DNA from: an uncultured Eubacteriaceae bacterium
GTDB taxonomy: Bacteria; Bacillota; Clostridia; Eubacteriales; Anaerofustaceae
DNA length: 10,997 nucleotides
Reading direction: 5' to 3'
Assembly (NCBI GenBank): GCA_947058225.1
Contig: CAMSGF010000013.1
Location: 1-10,997, forward strand
Shown: piece after piece, positions 6,567 to 10,997 of the stretch
How positions within the stretch are numbered: the first letter of the stretch is position 1
Layout: the number at the start of each line of letters is the position of its first letter
The notes under the pieces: model-generated
Seen by the model: the letters and a program-made list of their open reading frames with translations, nothing else
Told to the model about the DNA's origin: nothing
The model's database searches: none
Position numbers and translations under genes: made by a program

Positions 6567-8237
6567 TTACATTTTTTCAGGAGCACTCACTCCCAATATA
6601 TCAAGAACATTATTTAAAACCTGCCTTGTGGCACTTATTAAACAAAGCCTTGCATTTAATAACCTTTCATCTTCAACATTCACCCTGTGTGCATTATAGA
6701 AACTGTGAAAAGCTGCTGCAAGCTTACAGGCATATTTTGTCATCTTGCTCGGGTCTAATTCATCAACTGCGTTTAACACTTCTTCAGGAAATTTTGATAT
6801 AATTTTAAGAAGCCCCAGTTCTTCTTCCTTATCGAGCATATCCAAATTTGTAATGCTCATATCTTCCCCGATTTTTCTTATTATGCTGCAAATTCTCGCA
6901 TGAGCATACTGAACGTAAAATACGGGGTTTTCATTTGATTCTTTTATGGCCAAATCTAAATCAAAATCCATATGGGTCGTTGGTTTATAATAATTAAACG
7001 TAAACCTCGCCGCATCTGTCTTAACTTCCCCGATTAAATCGGATAATGTATAAACATCTCCCTTTCTCTTTGACATTCTGTACACTTCATTGCCTTTAAC
7101 AAGATGCACCAACTGCATCAATATTATATCAAGCCTTGTTTCATCAATTCCAAGTGCCTTTAATGCCATTTTTAACCTTTGAACGTGTCCATGATGGTCT
7201 GCACCCCATACATTGATTGCCCTTGTATATCCCCTCTTTACGAGCTTATCGTAGTGATATGCAATATCAGCCGCATAATACGTTGGAACTGAATTGTTTC
7301 TTATTAACACTTCATCTTTCTCAAGCCCGTAATCAGTCGCCTTAAACCACACAGCATCATCCTTTTCGTATACTGCCCCATTCTCCCTAAGCTTATTTAT
7401 AACGCTGTCAATAGCACCGCTGTTATGAAGTGACTTCTCACTGAAAAACACATCATAATATACTCCATAATCTCTTAAATCACATATCATCTTTTGAGTA
7501 TTTTTATCAAGTGCAAATGTAACAAGCGTCTTTTCCCTCTCATTTTTGGATACGTCTTTTAACCCCTCACCGCAAAGTTTTATATATTCCTTTGCAAGCA
7601 GCCTTACATCTTCACCCTTATAACCATCCTCAGGAAAATCAACCTTTTCCCCAAGCTCCTGCAAATACCTCGCTGAAAGCGATGCCCCAAACTTTAAAAT
7701 CTGATTTCCCGCATCGTTTAGATAAAATTCCTTTGTAACCTTATACCCTGCCCACTTGAAAATATTGCTCATAACGTCCCCTATCGCTCCGCCTCTCGCA
7801 TTTCCTATGTGAAGCGGACCGGTCGGATTTGCACTGACGTATTCAACATTTACGCTCTCTCCATTTTCTTCAAATCTCCCGAAATTCTCTTTTTTATCCA
7901 AAACTTCCCTTAATTGATCGTAAAGCCACGAATTATCAAGCTTAAAGTTTATAAAACCTGCTCCTGCAATAGAAATATCCTCAATATATTTTACGTCTTT
8001 AGGGAAATTATCTACTATAAGTGTTGCAATTTCTCTCGGATTTTTCTTTGCACTCTTTGCTAACCTCATGGCAATATTTACTGAAAAATCTCCAAACTTC
8101 TCTTCCCTTGGCACTTCTATTTGAATGGATGGGATTTCTTCCTTTTTTATCTCCAAAGCATTAGTATCTATTAAATCATTAAGCGTAAACTTTATATTTT
8201 CTATAATGCTTTGTTCTATATCTTGTTTTACAGCCAT
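6567..8237 (-). CDS. argS: Arginyl-tRNA synthetase
   Basis: This 556-residue class Ia synthetase charges tRNA-Arg with arginine in the cytoplasm. In order it shows the N-terminal Add1 tRNA-binding domain (about 10-105), the first ATP-site motif HIGN (143-146) inside VSANPTGPLHIGNARGG, the catalytic segment WGADHHGH (344-351), the second motif as MSKRKG (388-393) and a C-terminal DALR anticodon-binding domain with the expected AHRVNVEDERLLNARL-type ending. The KMSKS lysine variant MSKR is common in ArgS. The ATG at 8237 follows the ddl stop by one base. Its strong ribosome site AAAGGAG lies inside the last codons of ddl, which suggests translational coupling. No arginine T-box or separate promoter is visible, so expression should follow that of pncB and ddl. 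Confidence 0.97.
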   Translation of the reverse strand: MAVKQDIEQSIIENIKFTLNDLIDTNALEIKKEEIPSIQIEVPREEKFGDFSVNIAMRLAKSAKKNPREIATLIVDNFPKDVKYIEDISIAGAGFINFKLDNSWLYDQLREVLDKKENFGRFEENGESVNVEYVSANPTGPLHIGNARGGAIGDVMSNIFKWAGYKVTKEFYLNDAGNQILKFGASLSARYLQELGEKVDFPEDGYKGEDVRLLAKEYIKLCGEGLKDVSKNEREKTLVTFALDKNTQKMICDLRDYGVYYDVFFSEKSLHNSGAIDSVINKLRENGAVYEKDDAVWFKATDYGLEKDEVLIRNNSVPTYYAADIAYHYDKLVKRGYTRAINVWGADHHGHVQRLKMALKALGIDETRLDIILMQLVHLVKGNEVYRMSKRKGDVYTLSDLIGEVKTDAARFTFNYYKPTTHMDFDLDLAIKESNENPVFYVQYAHARICSIIRKIGEDMSITNLDMLDKEEELGLLKIISKFPEEVLNAVDELDPSKMTKYACKLAAAFHSFYNAHRVNVEDERLLNARLCLISATRQVLNNVLDILGVSAPEKM

Positions 8238-8238
8238 G

Positions 8239-9303
8239 TCAGTTCTCCTTTACCACTAAATCATGTTTACTTTTATATTCTTCCAAAGCCAAATCTATTA
8301 ACTTTGTTATTAAGTCACTGTAATTTATACCTATATGCTCCATCATCTTTGGATACATACTTATATTGGTAAATCCGGGCATCGTATTTATTTCATTTAA
8401 GTATACTTCTCCACTGTCCTTATCCAAAAAGAAATCTATCCTCGAAAGGCCTCTTCCCGATACCGCTTTAAAAGCAGTCTTTGCATAATTTCTAAGCCTT
8501 TTTGTTAAATCGCTTGGAATATCCGCAGGAATCATAACCTTGCTGTCATCGTCTGATAAATACTTAGCCTCATAGTCATAAAACTCTTTACAAGAAACGA
8601 CTTCTCCCGGGTATGATACCTTTATATTCTCATTCCCGATAACAGCCGTTTCAATTTCCCTCGCATTAATCGCCTTTTCCACTAATATCTTTGTGTCAAA
8701 TTTTGAAGCGTACAACAATGCATTTTCAAGTTCATCTTTATCATGAGCCTTATTTATACCGACACTTGAGCCCATATTTACGGGTTTTACAAACACAGGT
8801 AAAGAAAGCTTTTTAACTATATTATCAACAAGAGATTTTATATCCTCTGATAAATCTTTTTTAAAAACAACATAATCATCAACTACGGGAATACCAACGC
8901 TTTTAAAAATCCTCTTTGCAATATCCTTGTCCATACATACTGCACTCGTCATAACACTGCATCCGACATACGCTTTATCCATAATTTCAAACACACCCTG
9001 AATCTTTCCGTCCTCACAGTATTGCCCATGCAGGACAGGGAAAAATACATCTATGTCGTTTATAACCTCATCATTAAACAATGAAAACTCTCCGTTTAAA
9101 TTCTCTTTATCCTCTATCCAGCTGTTATCTTTTATTCTTTCTTCGCTTCCATTATAAATATACCACTTACCCTCTAACGTAATTCCTATTAAAGTAACCT
9201 TAAATTTACTTTTATCTATCGCCCCTATAACATTGTACGCAGACATAAGCGACACATCATATTCCCCCGATTTCCCACCAAAAATTATACCAACATTTAA
9301 CAT
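8239..9303 (-). CDS. ddl: D-alanine--D-alanine ligase
   Basis: This 354-residue ATP-grasp enzyme joins two D-alanines for peptidoglycan synthesis. The N-terminal FGGKSGEYDVSLMSA (8-22) holds the substrate-binding glutamate E14. HGQYCEDGKIQG (92-103), the ATP-binding KPVNMGSSVG (173-182), SRIDFF (287-292) and LNEINTMPGF (302-311) provide the ATP and magnesium site. The omega loop reads FYDYEAKY (241-248) with the tyrosine typical of D-Ala-D-Ala ligases, rather than the sequences of VanA/B D-lactate or VanC/G D-serine ligases. Vancomycin resistance is therefore not suggested. EYD replaces the more common EHE after the glycine loop, and C96 replaces the usual Gly before EDG; I regard both as family variation. 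AAAGAGG precedes the ATG. It lies 38 bases after pncB and one base before argS. Confidence 0.95.
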   Translation of the reverse strand: MLNVGIIFGGKSGEYDVSLMSAYNVIGAIDKSKFKVTLIGITLEGKWYIYNGSEERIKDNSWIEDKENLNGEFSLFNDEVINDIDVFFPVLHGQYCEDGKIQGVFEIMDKAYVGCSVMTSAVCMDKDIAKRIFKSVGIPVVDDYVVFKKDLSEDIKSLVDNIVKKLSLPVFVKPVNMGSSVGINKAHDKDELENALLYASKFDTKILVEKAINAREIETAVIGNENIKVSYPGEVVSCKEFYDYEAKYLSDDDSKVMIPADIPSDLTKRLRNYAKTAFKAVSGRGLSRIDFFLDKDSGEVYLNEINTMPGFTNISMYPKMMEHIGINYSDLITKLIDLALEEYKSKHDLVVKEN

Positions 9304-9341
9304 ACTAATACCTCTTTAATTTAACTTGTTATTAAATTATA

Positions 9342-10793
9342 TTATTTACCAACACTTTCTAATATATCTTTTTTAATTTCATATAACTTATCAGATATAT
9401 CCACGTGATATTCACTTGGATTTACAAGCCTTAAAAATTCAGGCCAAAAGCTTTGTTTTATCATCAAATGATAATCTCTTATTTCAGATAGCTTTGGAGA
9501 TTTATAAACCTGCTTTCCGTCTTTAAAAATAGGCACAAGAAGCTCCCTCACGCTGAAATTATCAATTGTTCTCTTTTTCCATGTATGAATAGGATGATAA
9601 ATTGTAAGAGGTTTATTCGTATCTATTACTTCATCATCCAATGTGATAAGGTCTGCGATTGCAATATGAGATGTATTGTCGCTAAACCTCAAAATCTTCT
9701 TATATCCCGGGTTTGTTATCTTTATAGGGTCGTTTGAAACTTTTATCTTTGGAATAATTTTCCCATCTCTTTCAAAGGCTGAAAGTTTATAAACGCCTCC
9801 AAGGGCAGAAGTTCCATCAGCCGTAATCATCTTTGTACCGACGCCGTAATTATCAATCCTCGCTCCTTGATTGTTTAAATCATTTATAATATATTCATCC
9901 AAATCGTTAGAGGCGGTTATCGTAGCATCAGGAAAACCTGCATCGTCCATCATCTTCCTTGCCGCAACTGAAAGATATGTTAAATCTCCGCTGTCAAGCC
10001 TTATTCCGTAGTTTCCTTTAAGTCTTCCCGCTTCTCTTTCTTCCTTAAAGACTTGAATCGCATTTTTCACACCGCTTTCAAGCGTATCATAAGTATCCGC
10101 AAGTAAAATTATATTGTCAGGGTTATATTTGGCATATGTTCTAAACGCATCAATTTCATTGTCAAATGTCATTATATATGCATGAGAAATTGTCCCCTTT
10201 GAAACAGTATCCCAACTAAGCTCTGCCTCCACATTGCTCGTTCCGGGACACCCACCTATTATACAGGCCCTCGCTCCGTAAAGCCCTGCTTCCGTTCCGT
10301 GTGCCCTTCTAAGTCCAAAGTCCAACACCGGATGACCTTTTCCAGCAGCAGAAACTATCCTTGAAGCCTTTGTCGCAATTAAACTTTGATGGTTTACCAT
10401 CGCAAGAATAGCCGTCTCAATTATCTGTGCTTCGATTAAATTCGTTTTAACTCTGATTACAGGTTCTGTAGGGAAAAATATTTCCCCCTCCTTCATCGCA
10501 TACATTTCACCCGTAAATTTAAAATCTTTTAAATAGTCAAGGAAATCATCTGTTAAATCAGGGTGGTTTTTCCTCAGCAAATCAATATCTTCTTTATCAA
10601 AATGCAGTTCATTTATAAAATCAATAACCTGCTCCAACCCTGCAAATACCGAATACCCTCCGCTAAACGGATGCCTTCTTGTAAAGACATCAAAAACCGC
10701 TGTCTTTTCGTGAAAATTTTCTCCTAAATAAACATTGCTAACACTTAACTGGTAATAATCTGTTGCCAGTTCTAATTTTCTATCGCGTCTCAT
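9342..10793 (-). CDS. pncB: Nicotinate phosphoribosyltransferase
   Basis: This 483-residue enzyme makes nicotinate mononucleotide from nicotinate and PRPP, using ATP, in NAD salvage. Visible motifs are the N-terminal ATDYYQLSVSNVY (10-22), DFGLRRAHG (158-166), the GTISHAYIM segment with the autophosphorylated histidine equivalent H204, the ribose-phosphate loop RLDSGDL (265-271) and NYGVGTK (315-321). Length is normal for the long bacterial form. The ATG at 10793 follows a purine-rich stretch (GAAAGAAAGAAGAAG) that serves as a weak ribosome site. It is the first gene of the pncB-ddl-argS-C_GCAxxG unit. No NAD-related riboswitch or repressor site was recognised in the upstream 200 bases. Confidence 0.96.
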   Translation of the reverse strand: MRRDRKLELATDYYQLSVSNVYLGENFHEKTAVFDVFTRRHPFSGGYSVFAGLEQVIDFINELHFDKEDIDLLRKNHPDLTDDFLDYLKDFKFTGEMYAMKEGEIFFPTEPVIRVKTNLIEAQIIETAILAMVNHQSLIATKASRIVSAAGKGHPVLDFGLRRAHGTEAGLYGARACIIGGCPGTSNVEAELSWDTVSKGTISHAYIMTFDNEIDAFRTYAKYNPDNIILLADTYDTLESGVKNAIQVFKEEREAGRLKGNYGIRLDSGDLTYLSVAARKMMDDAGFPDATITASNDLDEYIINDLNNQGARIDNYGVGTKMITADGTSALGGVYKLSAFERDGKIIPKIKVSNDPIKITNPGYKKILRFSDNTSHIAIADLITLDDEVIDTNKPLTIYHPIHTWKKRTIDNFSVRELLVPIFKDGKQVYKSPKLSEIRDYHLMIKQSFWPEFLRLVNPSEYHVDISDKLYEIKKDILESVGK

Positions 10794-10828
10794 TTCTTCT
10801 TCTTTCTTTCATATAATTTTTGTCATAT

Positions 10829-10857
10829 ATTATAGCACATTTATACGTTTTTGTATA
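10829..10857 (-). promoter_or_regulatory. Promoter of the pncB-ddl-argS operon
   Basis: A perfect TATAAT (10834-10829) is preceded by TG-N (TGC), making an extended -10 box. TATACA at 10857-10852 is a partial -35 at 17-base spacing. Transcription should start near 10822, about 30 bases before the pncB ATG. Confidence 0.8.
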
Positions 10858-10973
10858 TTTTTTTATAATTTGACGCTAAAAATTCAAAATTTTTTTTATT
10901 CATTTTTTATTAAAAATTTAGATTTTTTATAATTTATTTTAATCTTTTTGAAGTTAAATTTAGAACACTTTAT

Positions 10974-10997
10974 GGGGCGGGGCGGCAGGATGAGAAG
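10974..10997. repeat. Partial GC-rich end of a second cloverleaf-type element
   Basis: GGGCGGGGCGGCAGG at 10975-10989 matches the left outer arm of the 5947-6075 element (GGGAGGGGCGGCGGG) at 13 of 15 positions, and is equally out of place in AT-rich DNA. The following bases ATGAGAAG differ from the first copy, so the inner hairpins may be different. The window ends before a matching right arm could be seen. Confidence 0.5.

Noticed and set aside
8239..9303. Ddl as a Van-type (D-Lac or D-Ser) resistance ligase because of EYD in place of EHE
   Set aside because: The omega loop FYDYEAKY is of the D-Ala-D-Ala type and no other van genes are present.

Overview
The window looks like chromosomal DNA from a low-GC Gram-positive anaerobe of the Clostridia/Eubacteriales type. 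The evidence is the AT-rich intergenic DNA, purine-rich AGGAG-type ribosome binding sites, sigma-A-like promoters, a tRNA-sensing T-box leader and a C_GCAxxG_C_C redox protein typical of anaerobes. The species cannot be named from sequence alone. Every gene I accept lies on the minus strand, so transcription runs from high to low coordinates. No rRNA, tRNA, CRISPR array, transposase or phage gene is visible.

Reading in the direction of transcription, 10857-6117 is a housekeeping operon. A promoter with an extended -10 box precedes pncB (nicotinate phosphoribosyltransferase, NAD salvage). It is followed by ddl (D-Ala-D-Ala ligase, cell wall), argS (arginyl-tRNA synthetase) and a C_GCAxxG_C_C family protein, with gaps of 38, 1 and 18 bases. 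Just past the operon, at 5947-6075, lies a 129-base palindromic element. A perfect 14-bp GC-rich outer stem encloses three perfect hairpins, so one strand can fold into a four-way cloverleaf. The last 24 bases of the window (10974-10997) begin with a near-copy of the same GC-rich end, so the element is probably dispersed in this genome.

Next come two single genes. The first (5748-4975) encodes a secreted protein with a signal peptide and a lysine-rich C-terminal fibronectin-III-like domain; it has its own promoter and a strong intrinsic terminator. The second (4670-3936) encodes a multi-pass membrane acyltransferase of the DUF1624/HGSNAT type.

The region 3882-1229 is a two-gene tryptophan operon. 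A consensus promoter drives a complete T-box leader with a UGG (Trp) specifier, a T-box bulge and a terminator. About 380 very AT-rich bases follow, including a possible 25-codon reading frame, then overlapping trpB and trpA. No other trp genes are present here. TrpB looks fully active. TrpA has lost or changed several residues that bind substrate and close the active site, so the pair may work mainly as an indole-using tryptophan synthase.

The left end (966-33) holds a small FMN-binding split-barrel protein and a GNAT acetyltransferase, probably co-transcribed. The items most worth following up are the cloverleaf element with its partial second copy, the divergent TrpA in a stand-alone Trp-regulated trpBA operon, and the small reading frames in the T-box leader.
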